10,622 nucleotides of DNA from an uncultured Bacteroidota bacterium (GTDB lineage Bacteria; Bacteroidota; Bacteroidia; Chitinophagales; Saprospiraceae): positions 1 through 10,622 of the forward strand of contig CALGAA010000176.1 of NCBI GenBank assembly GCA_937952445.1, in the 5' to 3' direction. Positions 1 through 6,283 of the stretch are shown piece after piece; within the stretch, counting starts at the first letter, position 1, and each line of letters begins with the position of its first letter. The position numbers were made by a program, and so were the translations under genes. The notes under the pieces were generated by a model that saw only the letters and a program-made list of their open reading frames with translations, was not told where the DNA came from and ran no database searches.

Positions 1-788
1 ATCGTACTACCTTGCGCGTCAAGCACATTGACACCGATCAGAAAGGACCCATATACATCTGCGCCTTCCACACGGAATACTTTGAAAGACAGGGAATCAT
101 TTTGGATGCGGGCATCACTAATTTCCACAATTGGACGAACCGATTTGTTGTGCAAGGTTCCATATACTCCACCGTGGAAATACTGGTTGGTGAACAAAGT
201 CAATCCCAGGATGAGTAAAGAGCCGATTAATACACCTTTACTGATCGTATTTTCCCGAAGTGGGAGGACGCCCGAACCCAGGAACCCAAACCATTTTTGC
301 CGCGTAAAGGCGAGGTCTTTATTCAGTAGATATTCATCCAACGAAAACTTTCCACCTCCTGAATGAAATATGGTAAATCCGGCTGCTACACCCAGAACAC
401 CAATTTGCCATTCATCCAGACAAGTCGTTCCAAGCCAGCCCGATCCCAGTAAAATGCCCATTGCGAGTCCAAAAACTCCAATGCTCATCAATCGGGTCAG
501 AAATCCAAACATAAAAAGCAACCCCACGATTCCTTCTATAATGGTAAATGCGGCCATGGCCCACCACAGCCAATCCGGATTACTGACTAAAAATTCAATA
601 ATGGGTTTGATGCCCAGTGCATTAGGTAAAAAATGATTGAATTTTTCTCCGATGTACCCGGCTTCTTCGGGGTTGAGTTTGTTGGTCAATACCAATCGTC
701 TCCAAAATGCTGAAAAATAAGTCCATCCGACCACCAATCGAAGCGCTGTGGTGATCATACCAGCGTGCGAATATGTTGATTTGTTCAT
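1..788 (-). CDS. DoxD-DoxA fusion membrane protein, C-terminus cut by window edge
   Basis: The visible 262 residues start at the ATG read from 788 and run off the left edge. Residues 12-200 hold about five hydrophobic segments (roughly 12-32, 73-95, 98-118, 128-145, 182-200), with the DoxD-type signature RLVVGWTYFSAFWRR near residue 17. From about residue 205 the motif HGGVYGTLHNKS opens a soluble beta-rich domain that matches DoxA. In Acidianus, DoxD and DoxA are the two subunits of thiosulfate:quinone oxidoreductase, which passes electrons from thiosulfate to quinone at the membrane; in Bacteroidota the two are commonly fused, as here. Whether this protein oxidises thiosulfate is not shown, because no other sulfur-oxidation gene is in the window. 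The upstream small gene ends 89 bases before this start on the same strand, so cotranscription is possible. The family call is firm; the substrate is uncertain. Confidence 0.85.
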   Translation of the reverse strand, partial: MNKSTYSHAGMITTALRLVVGWTYFSAFWRRLVLTNKLNPEEAGYIGEKFNHFLPNALGIKPIIEFLVSNPDWLWWAMAAFTIIEGIVGLLFMFGFLTRLMSIGVFGLAMGILLGSGWLGTTCLDEWQIGVLGVAAGFTIFHSGGGKFSLDEYLLNKDLAFTRQKWFGFLGSGVLPLRENTISKGVLIGSLLILGLTLFTNQYFHGGVYGTLHNKSVRPIVEISDARIQNDSLSFKVFRVEGADVYGSFLIGVNVLDAQGST

Positions 789-877
789 ATCTGAAATTGA
801 TTTATAAGGTTGAAACAATACGTAGATGCTTCGAATCCATCGGGGAATCGAAACAGAAATGGGTTTTCAACCGGGTA

Positions 878-1240
878 TCAAATCAAATATCGCTCGTGGA
901 GAATGAACAGTGGTACTGGAGCCGGAGCAGGCGTAGGTGCCTGTCCAATTAGTTGAATATCATCTTTTGGGAAAAATGGGAAAACGTGTTCCTTGGTCTC
1001 AAAATCAGCCGGATCATGTTCACCGTCTATAGCTATCTCAGCTGTTTTCCTCGTTTCATCTATGGTAATGTTCTGACAAACTGCGTTTTTATCAGGCTTT
1101 TCAAATCGCTCCTGTTGAATGGGTACATCCAGCGCTTTTTTGAATTCCTGTTTTACGGTGCACGGAAGTACAATCAGGATGACCAATAAAAACAAAGCGG
1201 TCTTGGTAAGGATATTATTTCTGGTGAATTTCACATCCAT
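878..1240 (-). CDS. Small membrane-anchored protein of unknown function
   Basis: I do not recognise this 120-residue protein. One hydrophobic segment (residues 13-27, ALFLLVILIVLP) after a basic N-terminus suggests a signal peptide or N-terminal anchor. It ends at Cys27, but the residues before that Cys (VLP) do not fit a lipobox. The middle is polar and charged, with a second Cys at 55. The tail has a Pro-Ala run (PTPAPAPVP, 102-110) followed by the hydrophobic end LFILHERYLI. A Pro-rich linker ending in a short hydrophobic C-terminus is a consistent design for an exported protein, but no catalytic motif is visible. It lies 89 bases upstream of the DoxD-DoxA gene on the same strand, which hints at a functional link. 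The ATG at 1240 is the only start that keeps the whole hydrophobic segment. The clear signal-like N-terminus supports it as a real gene. Confidence 0.65.
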   Translation of the reverse strand: MDVKFTRNNILTKTALFLLVILIVLPCTVKQEFKKALDVPIQQERFEKPDKNAVCQNITIDETRKTAEIAIDGEHDPADFETKEHVFPFFPKDDIQLIGQAPTPAPAPVPLFILHERYLI

Positions 1241-1273
1241 ACGGCTGATGAAAATAAGGTTTTAGGAGGTTGT

Positions 1274-1281
1274 CAAAATAA
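1274..1281 (-). promoter_or_regulatory. Possible -7 box upstream of the small membrane-protein gene
   Basis: Read on the minus strand this is TTATTTTG, matching seven of eight positions of the Bacteroidota TAnnTTTG element. It lies 33 bases before the ATG of the small gene. No clear TTTG is seen at the -33 distance. The surrounding 190-base gap (1241-1430) also holds a 6-base-pair hairpin (1384-1389 with 1401-1406), just after the sulfatase stop, but without a following U-tract. Confidence 0.3.
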
Positions 1282-1430
1282 ATCTGCGCATATAACGGAC
1301 CTTTTCGACCGGTTGTTTTGAACCAGGTAAAGATTTACAAATTCCTAACCAATTCGGTGTTCTGGTAAGATGGATTTACCATTTTCCTGACCAAAAAGCA
1401 CAGGAATTATCAGTTGTGGTGACTGTTCAA

Positions 1431-2867
1431 CTACTCTTGATTTGGATAAAATTTGGCGAGGTGTTCTTTGGCCCATGACACCATTTTCCTTTTTTGTTCC
1501 GGGTAATGATCGATGACGTTGCCTTTCTCGTATGGATCGTGCAAAAGGTCAAACAAAGAGGTGTCAATCCTCAGGTTTTGATATGTTCCGGGCTGACCGT
1601 CCACGCCTGCTTTGTCGAGACTGCGATAATGGTGGGGTAGGTGCAGTTTCCATTTGCCATCCCCCGAAACGACCCCTTCCAATCGCCGTCCGGTCGAAAA
1701 TGCATAATATGGGTTGGGATTTTGGGCGTTGGGCCGATCCAATATCAAATCCCAAATATTCTTTCCGTCGATTTCATATCCCGGCAACTCGGCTTCGGTC
1801 ACGCTGCAAATCGTGGGTAAGAGGTCGACCGAATTGATCAATTTGAGGGATTGACTTCCAGGCTCAATATGCCCCGGATACTTGATGATGCAGGAATTGC
1901 GCAATCCCCCTTCGAAACTCGTGGCTTTTCCTTCCCGATAGCCCGTTATCCCCGCATGGTGGCCGTAGGACAACCATGGGCCATTGTCTGAACCGATGAA
2001 AATCAAAAGGGTGTTTTGTTCCAGACCGTGCCGTTTGAGCGCTTGATTGATCTGTCCGACCGACCAGTCCAATTCCATCATCACATCGCCGTATAAACCT
2101 ACGCCTGATTTCCCTTCAAATTGAGCACTGCAATAAATGGGCACATGGGGCATCGAATGAGGCACATACAGGAAAAAAGGCTCATCCTGGTGGCGTTTTA
2201 TAAAATCCACGGCCTTTTCAGTGGCCCATCGGGTCAACATTTTTTGGTCTTCAGGAACCATGGTATCGATGAGGATCTCATCATTTTCCCAGTATTGAAG
2301 GGGCCATTGACCCCAATACTCCGGATCGCCCGGATGGTACTTCCACATATCATTGGAATACAAAAGTCCGCTGGATTCATCAAATCCCCTTTGACCCGGA
2401 CGACTTCCATCCAGGTCTCCCAGGTGCCATTTTCCAAACAACCCCGTCGCATAACCTTTTTGCTGAAGCACTTCACCGAGCGTTAAAAAATCCTTACTCA
2501 GCCCTGCCTGTTGGGGACCGTAGGCGTTCACTACACCCGTTCGTCCGGGGTAACACCCGGTCAAAAGGACGGCTCTGGAGGCGGAACATACGGCTTGCGG
2601 AACATGAAAATTGTAAAAACTCCTTCCTTCGTCGGCAAGCATTTGAACGTGAGGAGTGGGATAGGGCGGATTCCCAAACGGTGAAAAATCGTCAAAACCT
2701 CCATCGTCGAGCATGATAAGTACTACGTTGGGTGTGGGATTTTCTTTTTCAGGTGTGGTCGGATAAAGGGAAAAAAACAAAAGGACGGATGCAAAAAAAA
2801 CCAATCCTCCTAAAAGACCTGTATGGATTCGTGAATTGGGAGCCGGACTTGCTGGGTATTTATTCAT
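1431..2867 (-). CDS. Sulfatase, formylglycine-dependent, arylsulfatase A/GALNS-like
   Basis: This 478-residue protein is a type I (alkaline-phosphatase fold) sulfatase that hydrolyses sulfate esters, most likely outside the cytoplasm on a sulfated glycan or aryl substrate. A hydrophobic segment at 17-35 acts as signal or anchor; there is no lipobox. Visible active-site elements are the Asp pair at 54-55, the formylglycine motif CSASR at 94-98 followed by AVLLTGCYPGRTGV, GKWHLG at 145-150 (Lys146, His148), His237 in VPHSMPH, SDNG at 293-296 and Lys314 in REGKATSFEGG. All expected calcium and sulfate ligands appear present, and the length is normal for the family. The motif is of the CxAxR type, so activation needs a formylglycine-generating enzyme or a radical-SAM maturase encoded elsewhere. 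The substrate cannot be told from sequence. It stands alone, with 190 bases to the next gene downstream and a 315-base region upstream. Confidence 0.93.
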   Translation of the reverse strand: MNKYPASPAPNSRIHTGLLGGLVFFASVLLFFSLYPTTPEKENPTPNVVLIMLDDGGFDDFSPFGNPPYPTPHVQMLADEGRSFYNFHVPQAVCSASRAVLLTGCYPGRTGVVNAYGPQQAGLSKDFLTLGEVLQQKGYATGLFGKWHLGDLDGSRPGQRGFDESSGLLYSNDMWKYHPGDPEYWGQWPLQYWENDEILIDTMVPEDQKMLTRWATEKAVDFIKRHQDEPFFLYVPHSMPHVPIYCSAQFEGKSGVGLYGDVMMELDWSVGQINQALKRHGLEQNTLLIFIGSDNGPWLSYGHHAGITGYREGKATSFEGGLRNSCIIKYPGHIEPGSQSLKLINSVDLLPTICSVTEAELPGYEIDGKNIWDLILDRPNAQNPNPYYAFSTGRRLEGVVSGDGKWKLHLPHHYRSLDKAGVDGQPGTYQNLRIDTSLFDLLHDPYEKGNVIDHYPEQKRKMVSWAKEHLAKFYPNQE

Positions 2868-2898
2868 TCGTTCGGGTAGTGGAAAACGATAATTGCTG

Positions 2899-2916
2899 AT
2901 GACTAAATATAGTCAT
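2899..2916. promoter_or_regulatory. Dyad overlapping the likely sulfatase promoter
   Basis: A perfect 7-base inverted repeat (ATGACTA and TAGTCAT) is separated by four bases. On the minus strand its centre reads TATATTTA (2911 to 2904), seven of eight positions of the Bacteroidota TAnnTTTG -7 element, about 36 bases before the sulfatase ATG at 2867. A dyad sitting on a -7 box is a plausible operator for a repressor. The promoter and operator roles are inferred. Confidence 0.35.
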
Positions 2917-3035
2917 TTTCCATAAAATTCCGACATATGAACACAGATTCTGGCTCATGTTTGGGTGACGCACTGGACCCAAACGGACTTCACCCGAACA
3001 ATTCACTCCATAAGGTCGAAGGATGTACAGCTCTG

Positions 3036-3052
3036 ATTGTCAGGTTGACAAT
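3036..3052. repeat. Short perfect inverted repeat
   Basis: ATTGTCA, three bases (GGT), then TGACAAT. The arms are perfect over seven bases and the loop is too short for a typical terminator, so a dimeric-protein binding site is more likely than an RNA role. It lies 169 bases upstream of the sulfatase start and 43 bases past the foot of the aminotransferase terminator. No function can be assigned. Confidence 0.4.
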
Positions 3053-3094
3053 GGTCCTTGATGATAAAGTTCATCCACCCCAAAAAGGATTAAA

Positions 3095-3137
3095 CAAAAA
3101 AGGGCTTTGGTCTTTTTATGATGAGCGACCAAAGCCC
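3095..3137 (-). terminator. Intrinsic terminator of the aminotransferase gene
   Basis: Eleven perfectly paired bases, GGGCTTTGGTC (3102-3112) with GACCAAAGCCC (3127-3137), enclose a 14-base loop. Read on the minus strand the stem is followed by TTTTTTG, as expected for rho-independent termination. It lies 45 bases after the aminotransferase stop. A weaker T-run also follows the stem on the plus strand, but no plus-strand gene needs it. Confidence 0.87.
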
Positions 3138-3182
3138 GTGTTCATTTTTTATTTAGCCGTACCGCACCCGGTTGGGCGGACA

Positions 3183-4391
3183 TTACGACAATTGGGCCAA
3201 TGCTTCTTTGATGCGATCCATGGCGGTGTTCAATTGATCTTCCGACGCTGCATAAGAAATACGGATGCAATCGTTGTTTCCAAATGCCGAACCCGAAACC
3301 GTGGCAACGTGAGCGGTCGTCAACAAATATTCGGCAAAATCATCAGCGTTTTGGATAGTGGTCGTGCCGTCTGATTTTCCAAAATACGAACTGACGTTGG
3401 GGAAAATATAGAATGCCCCGGTTGGATTGGGTACTTCAATACCCGGGATGGTGCGAAGTTTATCCGAAACCAATTCCTTTCTTTTTTCAAACGTGGTTCG
3501 CATCTTTTCCATCTCGTCGGACTTTTCTCTGAGTGCGATCACGGCAGCTTCCTGGGCGAAGGAATTGGCTCCACTTGTGGTTTGCCCCTGGATTTTGTTG
3601 CAGGCGTTCGCGATCCATTGGGGGGCTCCCATATACCCGAGTCGCCATCCCGTCATAGCATAACCTTTGGAAAATCCATTGACGGTCACGGTCCTGTCCA
3701 TCATGCCTTCAAGACTGGCAATACTGGTGTGTTTTTCCCCAAAATTGATGTATTCGTATATTTCATCGGAGATTACAATGATATCGGGGTGTTTGCGCAA
3801 TACTTCAGCTAATCCTTCCAGTTCTTCCCTGCTGTAGACACTACCGGTGGGGTTGGAGGGCGAGGAAAACATCAGTACCCGGCTCCGATCCGTAATGGCT
3901 GCTTCCAGTTGGGCTGGTGTTACTTTAAAATCCTGGTCGATTCCAGCCGACACCAATACCGGCTCCGCACCGGCTAATTTAGCGATTTCAATATAGGAGA
4001 CCCAAAACGGGGTCAGGATAATGGCCTCGTCGCCCGGATTGAGCAATGCCAGACAAGCGTTGGCCAGGGATTGCTTGGCTCCGTTGGATACGACAATTTG
4101 GGCCGGGGTATATTCCAGGTCATTATCGTTTTTAAATTTGTCTACGATGGCTTGGCGCAAAGGCAGGATGCCCGGCACAGGGGTATATTTGGTTTTTCCT
4201 GCTTTGAGTGCCTGGATAGCCGCCTCTTTGATGTAGTCAGGCGTATCAAAGTCAGGTTCACCGAGGCTGAGGGAAATTACCTGATGCCCCTGTTCTTTCA
4301 GTTCGCGTGCTTTCTGCGACATTTTGATCGTCGCTGATTCATTCATATTTCGTACCCGGTCCGAAACCCGGGGCTGGGTGGATGTAGTCAT
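3183..4391 (-). CDS. aspC: Pyridoxal-phosphate aspartate aminotransferase, class I
   Basis: This 402-residue cytoplasmic enzyme moves the amino group between aspartate (or a related amino acid) and 2-oxoglutarate using pyridoxal phosphate. Signature positions in this numbering: SLGEPDFDTP near 42-51, Asn180 in SNPTG, Asp209 and Tyr212 in SDEIYEY, the Schiff-base Lys242 in GFSKGYAMTGWRLG, Arg249 and the carboxylate-binding Arg377 in IRISYA. The length fits the bacterial subgroup Ib enzymes, which often also accept other substrates such as prephenate. A further in-frame ATG at 4418 would add nine residues (MHVQIKHKN), but it lies inside a -7-like box and lacks family resemblance, so I chose the ATG at 4391. 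It has its own promoter-like box and a strong terminator, indicating a single-gene transcript. The symbol is given by family; the exact specificity is not proven. Confidence 0.93.
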   Translation of the reverse strand: MTTSTQPRVSDRVRNMNESATIKMSQKARELKEQGHQVISLSLGEPDFDTPDYIKEAAIQALKAGKTKYTPVPGILPLRQAIVDKFKNDNDLEYTPAQIVVSNGAKQSLANACLALLNPGDEAIILTPFWVSYIEIAKLAGAEPVLVSAGIDQDFKVTPAQLEAAITDRSRVLMFSSPSNPTGSVYSREELEGLAEVLRKHPDIIVISDEIYEYINFGEKHTSIASLEGMMDRTVTVNGFSKGYAMTGWRLGYMGAPQWIANACNKIQGQTTSGANSFAQEAAVIALREKSDEMEKMRTTFEKRKELVSDKLRTIPGIEVPNPTGAFYIFPNVSSYFGKSDGTTTIQNADDFAEYLLTTAHVATVSGSAFGNNDCIRISYAASEDQLNTAMDRIKEALAQLS

Positions 4392-4415
4392 GTTTTTATG
4401 CTTTATTTGGACATG

Positions 4416-4423
4416 CAAAGTAA
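4416..4423 (-). promoter_or_regulatory. Possible -7 box of the aminotransferase gene
   Basis: On the minus strand this reads TTACTTTG, seven of eight positions of TAnnTTTG, 24 bases before the ATG at 4391. No good TTTG is visible at the -33 position. If it is used, transcription begins downstream of the ATG at 4418, which supports the shorter protein. The rest of the 202-base gap up to 4593 has no U-tract terminator for the upstream operon that I can see. Confidence 0.35.
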
Positions 4424-4593
4424 ATGAAAATACTTCAGTTTGGGTAGGTATTTCAATGATGAATTACGATTTCCAACTGACAAATTGGAGGGTGGAATAG
4501 ATGTGAAAAGGTTTCGGACTAAACCCCCATGCCGACACCAACCCATCTCTCACTCCATGGTTGGTTACCACTGAAGCTGATCGCTAATCTCGG

Positions 4594-6264
4594 TCAAAAT
4601 ACTGCTGGCAAAATTTCCACCCGATCAATCCGGGGAGGCGTTTTCCCTTTTAACATACGTATTTCGACGTGATTGAGGCCTTTTTGTAAGACGATATTGA
4701 CCAATGAGCTTCTTCGCCATCGGGTTGCATGACCTACGGCTTCAAAAGTAAAATGTTTGTCGATCACCTCTCCGTTAATCAGCAACTGGAGTTGTGCATC
4801 TTCCGGTCCCGGGTGGGAGTACCTGAACCGCACGGTATAGTCGTTCGTCGTATGGGACGGCACGCTCCAGATCAATCCTGCTGATTCTGATGTCTGGTCA
4901 AACCAGGCAAACCCACTTCCGGATGGATCGGATCCGCGGTGAACGCCTCCATAAGAATTGGCCAGGGAAGCACTCAATGTAATTCCTCCCTTGGGTAATA
5001 AAGTGCTAAAGGATGCTGTAAATGAAGGATGATTGAACAGATGGGGATGTTCGTCAACGATTTGACCGAATTCATTTACGGTTCGGATAAACCGGTTGGA
5101 TCCGTGCAAAGCGACCAATATAATGGTCCGTTCGCTGATCATTTGGTCGATGTATCCGGGGATATCCCGTACAGCCGGTGGTGTGAAATCTGCAGACCAG
5201 CTCCCGTGACCGAGGTAGATGGTCCCGGAGGGAACCATTTGGTCATTTTGCAGAGGCACTGTCCGTTTGTACAATTTTTCCTGAAATTCGAACACCAGAG
5301 GAACCTCGAATCGGTCAAACAGTGGAATCCAATATTGTTTGATTTGGGCACTAAATTCTGATGAAGAAGTGGGTGAGGCTGGATATGCCCGGGCTTGATA
5401 TACGGGGAAAACGTGTGGACGATTTTTTCGTGACCTCAACATTTTTCTGAGCCAGCGAGTCTGATTGCCAAAAGCGCCCTCGATTCGACGTGGATTCAGG
5501 TAAAGGAAGCTGAGGTATTTCCCAAAGTCCAATACTTGTTTTTCCGACGAATGGGTTGGAGAAGTAAAGGACGCGTTTTTTCCTTGCGTGATTTCGGATC
5601 TCCGGGCAGCACCCACGGGGATGGAATGGCCACCGGGTACCACGACCGGAATGACGAGCCCATCCTCATCGACCAGGCCATTTTGAAAAGCATCAAACCA
5701 TTCATGCCATTTCCAAATCAAATTTTCTTCTGTCTGATTATCGGGCCAGTTTCCGCTCCAAAGCAAGAATCGCGGTTTATATTGTCCCGCTAAACTGGTG
5801 ACGCGTTCCATGCACATTTTGCCACCTTCAAAATCCTGATCCAGTTTATTGCCCCCGATAGCAAAAACGATGGGAGTTTGTTCGATATCTGAAGGCATGG
5901 TTTCAAAGTAATATGTCCGGTCAAATCCACCCAGCCTGAATGCATAGCGGGTGCCGGGGTTAAGCCCTGAAAGCTCCACACGGTAAATATTTTTTTCCGG
6001 AATCGGCAAGGTGATCCGATGACCTGATTGCGAACTCCAGACCGAATCCCGGGCTTGTTTGAAATGTATCACCGCATCCGAAACCCCCTCAGATTTCACA
6101 TGCCAGTCGACGGTCATGGTGGTGGTCGGATCGGACTGCCAGGTCAACAGAAGTCCTTCCGGATTGTCCTGCCCACATAGAAAAGTTGGTGCCAGAGAAC
6201 TGATGAATATTCCCGTCAATACAAACCTCATAAAGATCTTTACCAGTACCTTATTGCTCTTCAT
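4594..6264 (-). CDS. Secreted purple-acid-phosphatase-like pseudoenzyme with C-terminal CBM6/35-like domain
   Basis: This 556-residue protein starts with a signal peptide (about 1-32). A fibronectin-like N-terminal domain typical of purple acid phosphatases follows (about 35-122, LLLTWQSDPTTTMTVDWH), then a metallophosphoesterase-fold region (about 130-355) and a beta-sandwich (about 445-553) resembling CBM6/CBM35. The phosphatase scaffold is clear: IWKWHEWFDAF, NQTRWLRKML, YWIPLFDRFEVPLVF, LYKRTVPL and IYLGHGSW all sit in the family order. The metal sites are not conserved: motif GD is GGN (137-139), GDxxY/N is GNWPDN (171-176), GNHE is GGHS (211-214), the xHxP His is replaced in VYQARAYP (288-295), and GHxH is FQEK (327-330). 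Only His213 of the usual ligands remains. The frame is open and undisturbed, so this is a maintained non-catalytic homologue rather than a decaying gene. It probably binds a ligand or partner. It begins 19 bases after the cytochrome gene stop, so they share a transcript. Confidence 0.8.
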   Translation of the reverse strand: MKSNKVLVKIFMRFVLTGIFISSLAPTFLCGQDNPEGLLLTWQSDPTTTMTVDWHVKSEGVSDAVIHFKQARDSVWSSQSGHRITLPIPEKNIYRVELSGLNPGTRYAFRLGGFDRTYYFETMPSDIEQTPIVFAIGGNKLDQDFEGGKMCMERVTSLAGQYKPRFLLWSGNWPDNQTEENLIWKWHEWFDAFQNGLVDEDGLVIPVVVPGGHSIPVGAARRSEITQGKNASFTSPTHSSEKQVLDFGKYLSFLYLNPRRIEGAFGNQTRWLRKMLRSRKNRPHVFPVYQARAYPASPTSSSEFSAQIKQYWIPLFDRFEVPLVFEFQEKLYKRTVPLQNDQMVPSGTIYLGHGSWSADFTPPAVRDIPGYIDQMISERTIILVALHGSNRFIRTVNEFGQIVDEHPHLFNHPSFTASFSTLLPKGGITLSASLANSYGGVHRGSDPSGSGFAWFDQTSESAGLIWSVPSHTTNDYTVRFRYSHPGPEDAQLQLLINGEVIDKHFTFEAVGHATRWRRSSLVNIVLQKGLNHVEIRMLKGKTPPRIDRVEILPAVF

Positions 6265-6283
6265 TTCTTATCGTCAATTCAAT

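Larger units (their letters stand above)
2868..3182. other. Intergenic region between aminotransferase and sulfatase
   Basis: No convincing gene is present in these 315 bases. From the aminotransferase side it holds the intrinsic terminator (3095-3137), a 17-base dyad (3036-3052), an 8-base-pair stem (2959-2966 with 2977-2984, 10-base loop) and the promoter-like dyad at 2899-2916. The 8-base stem can also pair, with one G-U, with 2990-2998, so two alternative structures are possible. A plus-strand reading frame starting at 2937 crosses the terminator and runs antisense into the aminotransferase, so I do not call it. Confidence 0.6.

Noticed and set aside
2937..3374. A 145-codon plus-strand open frame
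   Set aside because: It crosses the terminator and continues antisense into the aminotransferase; no recognisable domain or start signal.
4537..4565. Inverted repeat ACCAACC ... GGTTGGT after the pseudo-phosphatase gene
   Set aside because: The 15-base loop is not followed by a U-tract on the minus strand, so it is not a credible intrinsic terminator; rho-dependent or no termination is equally possible.
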